A DNA stretch of 64,000 nucleotides. It comes from Hasllibacter sp963833115 (GTDB lineage Bacteria > Pseudomonadota > Alphaproteobacteria > Rhodobacterales > Rhodobacteraceae). Every line of letters begins with the position of its first letter. Positions within the stretch are counted from its first letter, which is position 1. The stretch lies in NCBI GenBank assembly GCA_963833115.1, contig CAWHWS010000002.1:2170001-2234000 (forward strand), written 5' to 3'. The translations under genes and the position numbers were made by a program. Below are positions 43,171 to 50,455 of the stretch, one piece after another. The notes under the pieces are model-generated. The model searched no databases. It was not told the DNA's origin and was given only the letters and a program-made list of their open reading frames with translations.

Positions 43171-43203
43171 GCGCGCGGGGGGCGAAACTCTCCCCCCGCG
43201 CGC
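43171..43203 (+). terminator. Perfect 12-bp hairpin after the RACo gene
   Basis: GCGCGCGGGGGG/CCCCCCGCGCGC with a 9-base loop, 11 bases after the stop and 53 bases before fasciclin. No T-run. A terminator or mRNA 3'-end structure. Confidence 0.5.
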
Positions 43204-43256
43204 CCGTGTCTGCCCGCACAGGCCGCGAAGGACCGCGGCGCAGATCGGAGACAGAC

Positions 43257-43802
43257 ATGACCACCCCCCGCACCATCGCCCTCGCCATCGCCCTCCTCGG
43301 CGGCAGCGCCGCCGTCGCGCAGGACAACCCCACCGTCGGCGGCGCGCCGATGATGGCGGACATGAACATCATCGAGAACGCGGTGAACTCGCCGATCAAC
43401 ACCACGCTCGTCGCCGCGGTGCAGGCCGCCGGCCTCGTCGAGACCCTGTCGGGCCCCGGCCCGTTCACCGTCTTCGCCCCGACCGACGCCGCCTTCGCCG
43501 CGCTGCCCGCCGGCACCGTGGAGACGCTGCTGATGCCGGAGAACCTGCCCACCCTGCAGAAGATCCTGACCGCGCACGTCGTGCCGGGCACGCTCACGGC
43601 CGAGACGCTGATCGCCGGGATCGGCTCGGACGGGTTCAACAACCTCACCACGGTCTCCGGCGACGCGCTGTCCGTCGCGGTCCGCGACGGCGCGGTCGTC
43701 GTCTACGACGAGAGCGGCAACGCCTACCCCGTCTCGACCGCCGACGTGATGCAGTCCAACGGCGTCATCCACGTGGTCGACGGCGTGCTCCTGCCGAAGT
43801 GA
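43257..43802 (+). CDS. Secreted fasciclin (FAS1) domain protein
   Basis: 181 residues. A signal peptide ends near AVAQ, and one FAS1 domain follows with GPFTVFAPTDAAFAALPAGT (H1 region), ILTAHVVPGTLT and the C-terminal NGVIHVVDGVLLPK. FAS1 proteins are adhesive or surface-associated; the bacterial single-domain forms are poorly characterised. Two hairpins follow the stop. Confidence 0.93.
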   Translation: MTTPRTIALAIALLGGSAAVAQDNPTVGGAPMMADMNIIENAVNSPINTTLVAAVQAAGLVETLSGPGPFTVFAPTDAAFAALPAGTVETLLMPENLPTLQKILTAHVVPGTLTAETLIAGIGSDGFNNLTTVSGDALSVAVRDGAVVVYDESGNAYPVSTADVMQSNGVIHVVDGVLLPK

Positions 43803-43807
43803 TCGAT

Positions 43808-43830
43808 CGGCGATCGCGCCTCGATCGCCG
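43808..43830 (+). terminator. Hairpin after the fasciclin gene
   Basis: CGGCGATCG-N5-CGATCGCCG, a perfect 9-bp stem starting 6 bases after the stop, without a T-run. Confidence 0.45.
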
Positions 43831-43863
43831 CACGCTCGCGGCGCGACCCTGGCGGGTCGTGCC

Positions 43864-43891
43864 GTGATCCCGGCGGGGCAACGGGGATCAC
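43864..43891. repeat. Second inverted repeat in the fasciclin/tRNA gap
   Basis: GTGATCCC/GGGATCAC (8 bp) with a 12-base loop. Another GC-rich inverted repeat (GGCCGCCC/GGGCGGCC) follows near 43948-43970. The 225-base gap otherwise holds only the tRNA promoter. Confidence 0.35.
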
Positions 43892-43983
43892 GCCCGCCCC
43901 CGCCGCGCCGTGGCAGCCGACCCTAAGCGGCCCGCCCGGCGGACGGGCCGCCCCACGGGGCGGCCCGCCGGCCCCGCGCTCGC

Positions 43984-44012
43984 TTGACGGCGCGCGCCGC
44001 GCCGAATACCTG
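43984..44012 (+). promoter_or_regulatory. Predicted tRNA-Gly promoter
   Basis: TTGACG (43984-43989), 17 bases, TACCTG (44007-44012), 15 bases before the tRNA. One of the best-matching promoters in the window. Confidence 0.6.
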
Positions 44013-44027
44013 CGGGCTCCGGACGAC

Positions 44028-44101
44028 GCGGGTGTAGCTCAATGGTAGAGCAGGAGCTTCCCAAGCTTAAGACGAGGGTTCGATTCCCTTCACCCGCTCC
44101 A
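44028..44101 (+). tRNA. tRNA-Gly (anticodon CCC)
   Basis: 74 bases with encoded CCA (44099-44101). Acceptor GCGGGTG pairs fully with CACCCGC. The loop TTCCCAA gives anticodon CCC for GGG codons. The anticodon stem GGAGC/GCTTA has a G-A mismatch and a G-T pair at its outer end, somewhat weak but otherwise standard. T-loop GTTCGATTC is normal. Confidence 0.92.
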
Positions 44102-44136
44102 GCCGTCCTAGCCGCCCCAGCCGCCCCAGCCGCCTC
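44101..44136. repeat. Four 9-bp tandem units touching the thioesterase ATG
   Basis: AGCCGTCCT, AGCCGCCCC, AGCCGCCCC and AGCCGCCTC fill the whole interval between the tRNA CCA and the ATG at 44137. The first A is the tRNA's last base. No purine-rich ribosome site is present. Confidence 0.7.
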
Positions 44137-44559
44137 ATGCTCCTAGACGCGAACGCCCTGCGCGCGCGCGGCCTGCCGGGTCAGGTCGGCTGGGCCGACA
44201 GCGTCCGCTTCGCCGAGCTCGACCCGCTCGGTCACGTCAACAACGTCGCCTACCTCGCCTGGTTCGAGGCCGTGCGCGTGCGCTACCTTCTGACGTTCGG
44301 CCTCACCGCCTACCGCCCGGACGATCCCGGCTTCGTCGTCCGCCGCCTCGACGCCGAGTACCGCGCGGAGCTCAAGCTCCACGACGACTACGCGGTCACC
44401 GCCGCCACCACCCGCATCGGCCGCACCAGCTTCGAGCAATCCTACGAGGTCCACGCCGCCCGCGGCCTCGCCGCCACCGGCACCTGCACCGTTGTCATGG
44501 TCCGAGGCGGCCGACCCGCGCCCCTGACGGACGCCATGCGCGCCGCCATGGGGGGCTGA
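44137..44559 (+). CDS. Acyl-CoA thioesterase, 4HBT hotdog family
   Basis: 140 residues. VRFAELDPLGHVNNVAYLAW is the 4-hydroxybenzoyl-CoA thioesterase-type active-site helix with the catalytic Asp, and LDAEYRAELKLHDDYAVTAA the following strands. It hydrolyses an unidentified acyl-CoA in the cytoplasm. Its 5' side consists of 9-bp repeats directly behind tRNA-Gly, and no Shine-Dalgarno is visible, so it may be translated from processed tRNA read-through transcript. Confidence 0.88.
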   Translation: MLLDANALRARGLPGQVGWADSVRFAELDPLGHVNNVAYLAWFEAVRVRYLLTFGLTAYRPDDPGFVVRRLDAEYRAELKLHDDYAVTAATTRIGRTSFEQSYEVHAARGLAATGTCTVVMVRGGRPAPLTDAMRAAMGG

Positions 44560-44586
44560 CCCCCCCGGGCCGCGCCGCCCCGGCCC

Positions 44587-44614
44587 CGCCACCACGGGCC
44601 CGCCACCACGGGCC
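44587..44614. repeat. 14-bp perfect tandem duplication
   Basis: CGCCACCACGGGCC occurs twice head to tail (44587-44600 and 44601-44614), with a partial third copy beginning at 44615, in the intergenic region after the thioesterase. Confidence 0.75.
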
Positions 44615-44627
44615 CGCCCGCGAACCC

Positions 44628-44653
44628 GTCATCCTCGGACTCGATCCGAGGAT
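44628..44653. repeat. REP-like dispersed palindrome
   Basis: GTC followed by ATCCTCGGA-CTCGA-TCCGAGGAT, a 9-bp perfect stem. This resembles the GTCATCCTCGG...CCGAGGAT palindromes scattered between genes in many alphaproteobacteria. One copy is seen here. Confidence 0.6.
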
Positions 44654-44686
44654 CTCCCGCCCCCCGGTCCGTCCCCGCGGCCGGAG

Positions 44687-44709
44687 ACCCTCCGGCCCGG
44701 CCGGAGGGT
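44687..44709 (-). terminator. Hairpin after pgi
   Basis: ACCCTCCGGC-CCG-GCCGGAGGGT, a 10-bp stem with a 3-base loop, 18 bases beyond the pgi stop on the minus strand, with no T-run. Confidence 0.5.
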
Positions 44710-44726
44710 GCCCGCATCGCGGCCCG

Positions 44727-46334
44727 TCAGCTTCCCCGCAGCCAGCCCACCGCCGCGCGGGTCGAGGCGTCCTTGCCCGCCGCGCTCGCCTCCCCGGCGA
44801 GGATCGGCGTCATCGCGTTCGCGAGCTCCTTGCCGAGCTCCACCCCCCACTGGTCGAAGCTGTTGATCCCCAGCACCGCGCCCTCCACGAACACCCGGTG
44901 CTCGTAGAGCGCCACGATCTGGCCCAGCACGAACGGCGTCAGGAGCGGGTAGAGCAGCGTCACCGACGGCCGGTCGCCGGGGAACGCCCGGTGCGCCGCC
45001 TGCCGCTCGAGCTCCTCGCCCTCGTATCGCCCTTTGAGGGTGGCCCGCGCCTCCGCCAGGGTCCGCCCGGTCATCAGGGCCTCCGCCTGCGCCAGGCAGT
45101 TGGCGACCAGCAGCCGGTGCTGCTCCGGCAGCTCGTGCGCCTCGCGCCCGGCCATGAACTCGCAGGGCACGACGCGGGTGCCCTGGTGGATGAGCTGGTA
45201 GAACGCGTGCTGCCCGTTCGTCCCCGGCTCGCCCCAGACCACCGGTCCCGAATCCACCGCCAGGGCCGCGCCGTCCATCGCCACGCCCTTGCCGTTCGAC
45301 TCCATCTCGAGCTGCTGCAGGTAGGCCGGCAGCCGAGACAGGCGCTCCTCGTAGGGGAGCACCGCGCGCGCCGCGTGCCCGCACACTTGGTTGTGCCAGA
45401 GCCCCGACATCGCCAGCACGGCGGGGAGGTTCGAAGCCCAGGGCGCCTCGCGGAAATGCGCGTCCATCGCCGCCGCGCCGGCCAGCATCTCGTCGAAGCG
45501 CTCCGCCCCGATCCGGATCATCAGGCTGAGGCCGATCGGCCCCCACATCGAGTAGCGCCCCCCGACCCAGTCCTCGAACCCGAAGACGCGCGCCGGGGGG
45601 ATGCCCCATTCCGCCGTCCGCTCCGCCGCCGAGGACACCGCCGCGAACTGCGCCGCCGGATCGTCCACCGCCGCCGCCATCCACGCCCAGGCCGTGCGCG
45701 CGTTGGTCATCGTCTCGATCGTGGTGAACGTCTTGGACGCGACGATCACCAGCGTCGTCGCCGGATCGCAGGCCGCCATCGCGCCGGCCACGTCCGCCCC
45801 GTCCACGTTGCTCACGAAATGGACGCGCGGGCCCACCGCGTACGGCTGCAGCGCGATCGCCGCCATCTTCGGCCCCAGGTCGGACCCCCCGATCCCGATG
45901 TTGATCACGTCGGCGATCGGGCCGCCGGCCCCGGCGAACGCGCCCGAGATCACGTCGCCCGCGAAGGCCCGCATCCGCGCCAGCGTCTCGCGCACGCCCG
46001 GCATCACGTCCCGCCCGTCCACCTCGACGACGGCGCCCTCGGGCGCGCGCAGCGCCGTGTGCAGCACCGCCCGCCCCTCCGTCTCGTTGATCGCCGCCCC
46101 GGCGAACATCGCGTCCCGCCGCCCCGCGACGTCCGCCTCCCACAGGAGGCCCACGAGCAGGTCGCGCGCCACCACGTCGACATGCGTCTTGGACCAGTCG
46201 AGCCTGAGCCCGCCTGCCTCGACCGCGAACTCGCCCGCCCGCTGCTCGTCCATGAGGTCCGCGATCTGCAGGTCCCCCTGCGCCGCCCGGTGCGCGCGCA
46301 GCGCCTCCCAGCGGTCCGCGGCGCCGCCGCTCAT
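44727..46334 (-). CDS. pgi: Glucose-6-phosphate isomerase
   Basis: 535 residues. Family signatures INIGIGGSDLGPKMAAIAL, FEDWVGGRYSMWGPIGLSL and GINSFDQWGVELGK are intact, along with SKTFTT and the catalytic Glu in VVWGEPGTNGQHAF. It interconverts glucose-6-P and fructose-6-P. It is the last gene of zwf-pgl-pgi and is coupled to pgl by ATGA. This order feeds glucose-6-P into the Entner-Doudoroff and pentose-phosphate routes. Confidence 0.97.
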   Translation of the reverse strand: MSGGAADRWEALRAHRAAQGDLQIADLMDEQRAGEFAVEAGGLRLDWSKTHVDVVARDLLVGLLWEADVAGRRDAMFAGAAINETEGRAVLHTALRAPEGAVVEVDGRDVMPGVRETLARMRAFAGDVISGAFAGAGGPIADVINIGIGGSDLGPKMAAIALQPYAVGPRVHFVSNVDGADVAGAMAACDPATTLVIVASKTFTTIETMTNARTAWAWMAAAVDDPAAQFAAVSSAAERTAEWGIPPARVFGFEDWVGGRYSMWGPIGLSLMIRIGAERFDEMLAGAAAMDAHFREAPWASNLPAVLAMSGLWHNQVCGHAARAVLPYEERLSRLPAYLQQLEMESNGKGVAMDGAALAVDSGPVVWGEPGTNGQHAFYQLIHQGTRVVPCEFMAGREAHELPEQHRLLVANCLAQAEALMTGRTLAEARATLKGRYEGEELERQAAHRAFPGDRPSVTLLYPLLTPFVLGQIVALYEHRVFVEGAVLGINSFDQWGVELGKELANAMTPILAGEASAAGKDASTRAAVGWLRGS

Positions 46335-46999
46335 GGCGCCCAATGGACCACGGCCCCCTCCCAGATCGCGGCGATCGGCGCCTTCTCCGGCGGCAGGTCC
46401 TTGGCCGCCTCGAACGCCTTCCGCTTGGCCGCCCCCGCGATCAGGACGTGCTTCGTCATCGCCCCCGCCAGCACCGGCGCCGTGAGCGTCACCCGCGCCT
46501 CCTGCCCCGGCGGGCGCACCGCCATCACCACCGGCGCCTCGCGGTCCAGCGCCGCCGGCAGCTCCGCCGCGCCGGGGAACAGGGACGCGGTGTGCATGTC
46601 CTCCCCCATCCCCGTCAGGAGGATCGACAGCGGCAGCTCCCCGTCCAGCCCGCGCGAGAGGCCCTCCACCGCGTCCTCGGGCCGCGCGTCGCCGGTGATC
46701 ATCGGCACCAGCCGCGCCGCCGCCGCCCGCCCGCATAGCAGCCGCTCGCGGATGAGCCGCGTGTTCGACCGCTCGTGATCCTCCGGCACCCAGCGCTCGT
46801 CCGTCAGGACCACGTGCACGCGGGACCAGTCGAGATCCGCGGCCGACAGCACGTCGAACACCGGCCCGGGCGTCGATCCCCCCGGCACCGCGATCGAGGC
46901 GTGCGTGTGCGTCGCGAGGCACGTCCCGAGATCCCCGACGATCCGCTGCGCGAGCTCTATGAACATCATCTCCCGGTCGGGATACGTCTCGAGCCTCAT
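46331..46999 (-). CDS. pgl: 6-phosphogluconolactonase
   Basis: 222 residues of the DevB/NagB-like fold: SIAVPGGSTPGPVFDVL, HVVLTDERWVPEDHERSN and LLTGMGEDMHTASLFPG. It hydrolyses 6-phosphogluconolactone made by Zwf. It is joined by ATGA overlaps to both zwf and pgi. The usual active-site DGHTASLFP is here EDMHTASLFPG, a mild variant keeping the His. Confidence 0.95.
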   Translation of the reverse strand: MRLETYPDREMMFIELAQRIVGDLGTCLATHTHASIAVPGGSTPGPVFDVLSAADLDWSRVHVVLTDERWVPEDHERSNTRLIRERLLCGRAAAARLVPMITGDARPEDAVEGLSRGLDGELPLSILLTGMGEDMHTASLFPGAAELPAALDREAPVVMAVRPPGQEARVTLTAPVLAGAMTKHVLIAGAAKRKAFEAAKDLPPEKAPIAAIWEGAVVHWAP

Positions 47000-48495
47000 T
47001 CCGCCGCCTCCAGTCCCGCGCGCTCCGCATCGGCCTTGATCGCGTCCTCGCGGATATCCGCGATCATGCGCCAGGCGCGGTCGTCGCGCGTCATCAACGT
47101 CTTGGCGTCCTCCGGCCCCGCGCGCCCGACCTCGTAGGGCTTGGGCGCGTCCCCCCGCGCCTCCCACCCTTCGATGATCGGGTCGGTCCAGGCCCAGGCC
47201 GCCTCCACCTCGTCGCCCCGCATGAAGAGGGTCTGGTTGCCGCGGATCACGTCCATGATGAGGCGCTCGTAGGCCTCCGGGGCCTCGCCGCCGGGCACCG
47301 CGTCCGCGAAGGTCATGTCGAGCGGCACGTCGATGAGGCGCATCCCCCCCGGCCCCGGCTCCTTGATCGTCACGTCGAGGGTCATGCCCTCGTTCGGCTG
47401 GAGCCGGATCGAGAGCACGTTCTGGTGCGGGACGTCCTCGTCCGAGAACACCGAATGGGGCGGCCGCTTGAAGAACACGGCGATCTCGCTCGCCTTCGCC
47501 TTCAGGCGCTTGCCGGTGCGGATGTAGATCGGCGTGCCCGCCCAGCGCCAGTTGGAGATCTGCGTCTTGAGGGCGATGAAGCTCTCGGTCCGGCTGGCCG
47601 GGTTCTCCGCGTCCTCCCGGTAGGACGGCCCGTCCGGCCCCGCCTGATACTGCCCGCGCACGATGTGGTGCGGCGCCACGGGCATGAGCGCGCGGATCAC
47701 CTTGAGCTTCTCGTCGCGTACCGCGTCGGCGCCGTATTTCGCCGGCGGCTCCATCGCGATCAGGCACACGAGCTGCATCAGGTGGTTCTGCACCATGTCG
47801 CGCATCGCGCCCGCGCCGTCGTAGTAGCTCCCGCGCCCGCCCACGCCGATGCTCTCGGCCACCGTGATCTGGATGTGGTCGACGTAATGGCTGTTCCAGA
47901 CCGGCTCGAACAGCGTGTTCCCGAACCGCACCGCCATCAGGTTCTGCACCGTCTCCTTGCCCAGGAAATGGTCGATGCGGAAGATCTGGCTCTCCTCGAA
48001 CACCTCGCGGAGCTGCGCGTTGAGGGCCTTCGCGCTCGCCAGGTCGTGCCCGAACGGCTTCTCGACGATCACGCGGCTGGTCTCGTCGAGGATGCCGTGC
48101 GCCTCCAGGCCGCGCGCCAGGTCGCCGAAGAGCGACGGCGCGACGGAGAAGTAGAACGCGGAGATCACGTCGCCCCGCACCTTCCCCTTGAGCTCGGCCC
48201 AGCCCCCGTCGCCGCGCGCGTCCACCGGCACGTAGCTCACCATCTGGAGGAACTCGTCCAGGCGGCTGCGGTCGATGTCCGGCGCGAACTCGTCCATCCC
48301 CTCGCGGATCAGGTCGCGGAACCCCGCGTCGTCGAGCTCCGAGCGCGCCGCCCCGATCAGGCGCGCCTCCCCGGGCATCTGCCCGGCCAGGAACCGGCGA
48401 TAGATCGACGGGATCACCTTGCGGCGGGCCAGATCCCCCGTGCCTCCGAACAGCACGAGGTCGAAGGCGGGCACTGGGATGACGCGGCTGACCAT
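46996..48495 (-). CDS. zwf: Glucose-6-phosphate 1-dehydrogenase
   Basis: 499 residues. NADP site VLFGGTGDLARRKVIPSIY, active site RIDHFLGKETVQNLMAVRF and the preceding VEKPFGHD are conserved. It oxidises glucose-6-P to the lactone, entry to the ED and oxidative pentose-phosphate pathways. It is the first gene of the operon; a promoter-like pair lies 57-84 bases upstream. Confidence 0.98.
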   Translation of the reverse strand: MVSRVIPVPAFDLVLFGGTGDLARRKVIPSIYRRFLAGQMPGEARLIGAARSELDDAGFRDLIREGMDEFAPDIDRSRLDEFLQMVSYVPVDARGDGGWAELKGKVRGDVISAFYFSVAPSLFGDLARGLEAHGILDETSRVIVEKPFGHDLASAKALNAQLREVFEESQIFRIDHFLGKETVQNLMAVRFGNTLFEPVWNSHYVDHIQITVAESIGVGGRGSYYDGAGAMRDMVQNHLMQLVCLIAMEPPAKYGADAVRDEKLKVIRALMPVAPHHIVRGQYQAGPDGPSYREDAENPASRTESFIALKTQISNWRWAGTPIYIRTGKRLKAKASEIAVFFKRPPHSVFSDEDVPHQNVLSIRLQPNEGMTLDVTIKEPGPGGMRLIDVPLDMTFADAVPGGEAPEAYERLIMDVIRGNQTLFMRGDEVEAAWAWTDPIIEGWEARGDAPKPYEVGRAGPEDAKTLMTRDDRAWRMIADIREDAIKADAERAGLEAAE

Positions 48496-48551
48496 GGCGG
48501 GCCTCCTGCGGCGGAACGGAACGCGGGCGGCCTAGCGCCGGCGCGCCCTCC

Positions 48552-48579
48552 AGTCTAGCGGCCCGCGCGCCCTTCACAA
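48552..48579 (-). promoter_or_regulatory. Predicted zwf-pgl-pgi promoter
   Basis: On the minus strand, TTGTGA (48579-48574), 16 bases, TAGACT (48557-48552), about 57 bases before the zwf ATG. Confidence 0.4.
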
Positions 48580-48651
48580 CGGCGCCATGGCCCCTCGCCC
48601 TCCGGGCGCCCCCGGTCTAGGTCCCCCGCGATCACCGGGGGAGCGACGCGC

Positions 48652-49590
48652 ATGGACGGCGGACATTCGAGGAAGTTCCAGGACCCCTACGTGACCGCCA
48701 AGGGCGAGCGCCGCGCCTCGGTCGCCCTCGCGGACGCCCGCACGCTGTGGTTCAACACCGGCACGCTGTGCAACATCGCCTGCGCCAACTGCTACATCGA
48801 GAGCTCGCCGGAGAACGACGCCCTCGCCTACATCACGGCGGACGAGGTGTCGGACTATCTCGAGCAGCTCGCGGGCCGCGCCTGGGGCGTGCGGGAGATC
48901 GCCTTCACCGGCGGCGAGCCCTTCATGAACCCCCAGATGATCGAGATGACCCGCCGCGCCCTCGCCGGAGGCTACGAGGTCCTGATCCTCACCAACGCGA
49001 TGCGCCCGATGATGCGCCCGCGCGTCAAGGCCGGGCTGGAGGCGCTCCTCGCCCGGTACCCCGGCCGCCTCACTCTGCGCATCAGCCTCGACCACTGGTC
49101 GGCGGCGGTCCACGACGCCGAGCGCGGCCCCGGCAGCTACGCCCTCACCCTCGCGGGCATGGACTGGCTGGCCTCCATCGGCGCCCCCCTGGCCGTCGCC
49201 GGACGGGTCGAGATGGCCGAGAGCGAGGGCGACGCCCGCGCCGGCTACGCCGCCCTCTTCGCCGGGCGGGGCTACCCGATCGACGCCGCGAATCCCGCCG
49301 CCTGCGTCCTCTTCCCGGAGATGGACGCCGCCGCCGACGTGCCCGAGATCACCACCGAGTGCTGGTCCATCCTCGGGATTCCGCCGACCACGCCGATGTG
49401 CGCCTCCTCGCGCATGGTCGTGAAGCGGAAGGGCGCCGACGCGCCGGCGGTGATCGCCTGCACCCTCCTGCCCTACGATCCCCAGTTCGAGCTGGGCCAT
49501 TCGCTCGCCGAGGCCGAGGGCGCCGTGCAGCTCAACCATCCCCATTGCGCGAAATTCTGCGTGCTGGGGGGGGCGAGCTGCTCGGGGTGA
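48652..49590 (+). CDS. Radical SAM protein of unknown function with auxiliary Cys cluster
   Basis: 312 residues. The SAM/[4Fe-4S] motif is C40-x3-C44-x2-C47 (CNIACANC), with the Gly-Gly-Glu segment FTGGEPF after it. The C-terminal 80 residues carry several Cys and His (TPMCASSRMVV, IACTLLPYD, LNHPHCAKFCVLGGASC), which looks like a SPASM-type auxiliary cluster domain. Such proteins modify peptides, cofactors or sugars, but no precursor peptide or maturation partner is recognisable. A GGGGGAG ribosome site precedes the ATG. Divergent from zwf; two tiny lipoprotein genes follow. Confidence 0.85.
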   Translation: MDGGHSRKFQDPYVTAKGERRASVALADARTLWFNTGTLCNIACANCYIESSPENDALAYITADEVSDYLEQLAGRAWGVREIAFTGGEPFMNPQMIEMTRRALAGGYEVLILTNAMRPMMRPRVKAGLEALLARYPGRLTLRISLDHWSAAVHDAERGPGSYALTLAGMDWLASIGAPLAVAGRVEMAESEGDARAGYAALFAGRGYPIDAANPAACVLFPEMDAAADVPEITTECWSILGIPPTTPMCASSRMVVKRKGADAPAVIACTLLPYDPQFELGHSLAEAEGAVQLNHPHCAKFCVLGGASCSG

Positions 49591-49648
49591 GGCGCGGCGC
49601 CCCGCGGCGCGTTATGCGGATGTCCTGACCACATAAGGGAACTCCGCC

Positions 49649-49801
49649 ATGACCTTCGCCCTCGAACGCGCCATCCCCGTCCTCCTGGGCGCCGCCCTCC
49701 TCCTGCCGATCGCCGCCTGCGACGAGGCCGGCGATGTCGGCGAGGTCGAGGGCGACGCCGTGATCGTCACCCCCGAGGCCGAGACCCCCACCGACGGCTG
49801 A
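49649..49801 (+). CDS. Tiny lipoprotein (50 aa)
   Basis: MTFALERAIPVLLGAALLLP is a short lipoprotein signal with the lipobox IAAC (C24), followed by only 26 mature residues, nearly all acidic or small (DEAGDVGEVEGDAV). AAGGGA lies upstream of the ATG. No family recognised. It has the same build as the second tiny lipoprotein at 50269, both flanking the DUF3140 gene. Confidence 0.6.
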   Translation: MTFALERAIPVLLGAALLLPIAACDEAGDVGEVEGDAVIVTPEAETPTDG

Positions 49802-49867
49802 GGCGCGCGGGGAACCTCCGCCGCGCGGCCGCCGTTCGCCCGGGCAGCCGCGCGGCAGGAGGACCCA

Positions 49868-50197
49868 ATGGCCAAATCGCACGACGAGATCTGGGACGAG
49901 TGGCAGGACCTGGTGAACATGACCCGCTCCGAGCTCCAGGACTTCCTCGAGACGGACGCCTCCAAGTCCGTCGGCCAGTCCGACGGGGGCGAATCCACCG
50001 GCCACGCCTCCGGCCGCCGGATCGTCGACATCCTGGACACGAACAAGTCGGACCTCTCGGACGACGACTGGGACCACATGGGCAAGGTCGTCGGCTACAT
50101 AAAGCGCCACCTCGCCCAGGGCGGCCCGGACGAGGACATGGAGCACTCCGCCTGGCGCTACAGCCTGATGAACTGGGGCCACGACCCGAAAGCATGA
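49868..50197 (+). CDS. DUF3140 protein
   Basis: 109 residues. KSHDEIWDEWQDLVNMTRSE, GRRIVDILDTNKSDLSDDDW and the C-terminal EHSAWRYSLMNWGHDP match DUF3140, small hydrophilic proteins often annotated DNA-binding; function untested. It has a good GGAGG site 5 bases before the ATG. Acid- and Trp-rich, with no signal peptide, thus probably cytoplasmic. Confidence 0.85.
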   Translation: MAKSHDEIWDEWQDLVNMTRSELQDFLETDASKSVGQSDGGESTGHASGRRIVDILDTNKSDLSDDDWDHMGKVVGYIKRHLAQGGPDEDMEHSAWRYSLMNWGHDPKA

Positions 50198-50268
50198 AAC
50201 CAGGCCGCCCCCAGGTCGTTGACCCGGCGGCGGCCCTGCGCCGCGCCCCTGACCACGGAGCCATCCAC

Positions 50269-50433
50269 ATGACCGCAGCCGCCCGCCTCGCCTTGAGCGC
50301 CCTCCTCCTCGCCACCCTCGCGGCCTGCGCCACCGGCGGCGGCGGCGGCGGCGTCGTCGGCGACACGCCCGTCGGTCAGGACCTCCCCGAGGACGCCAAC
50401 GCGGGCGAGAACGAGGACGAGGAGAACGGCTGA
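50269..50433 (+). CDS. Tiny lipoprotein with glycine run (54 aa)
   Basis: MTAAARLALSALLLATLAAC gives a lipobox LAAC, followed by ATGGGGGG and an acidic tail (EDANAGENEDEENG). No family recognised. It resembles the 50-residue lipoprotein at 49649 in size and acidity but not in sequence. Convergent with the Fe-S protein gene, 22 bases between stops. Confidence 0.6.
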   Translation: MTAAARLALSALLLATLAACATGGGGGGVVGDTPVGQDLPEDANAGENEDEENG

Positions 50434-50455
50434 TGCGCCAGGCGGCGCGCGGTTC

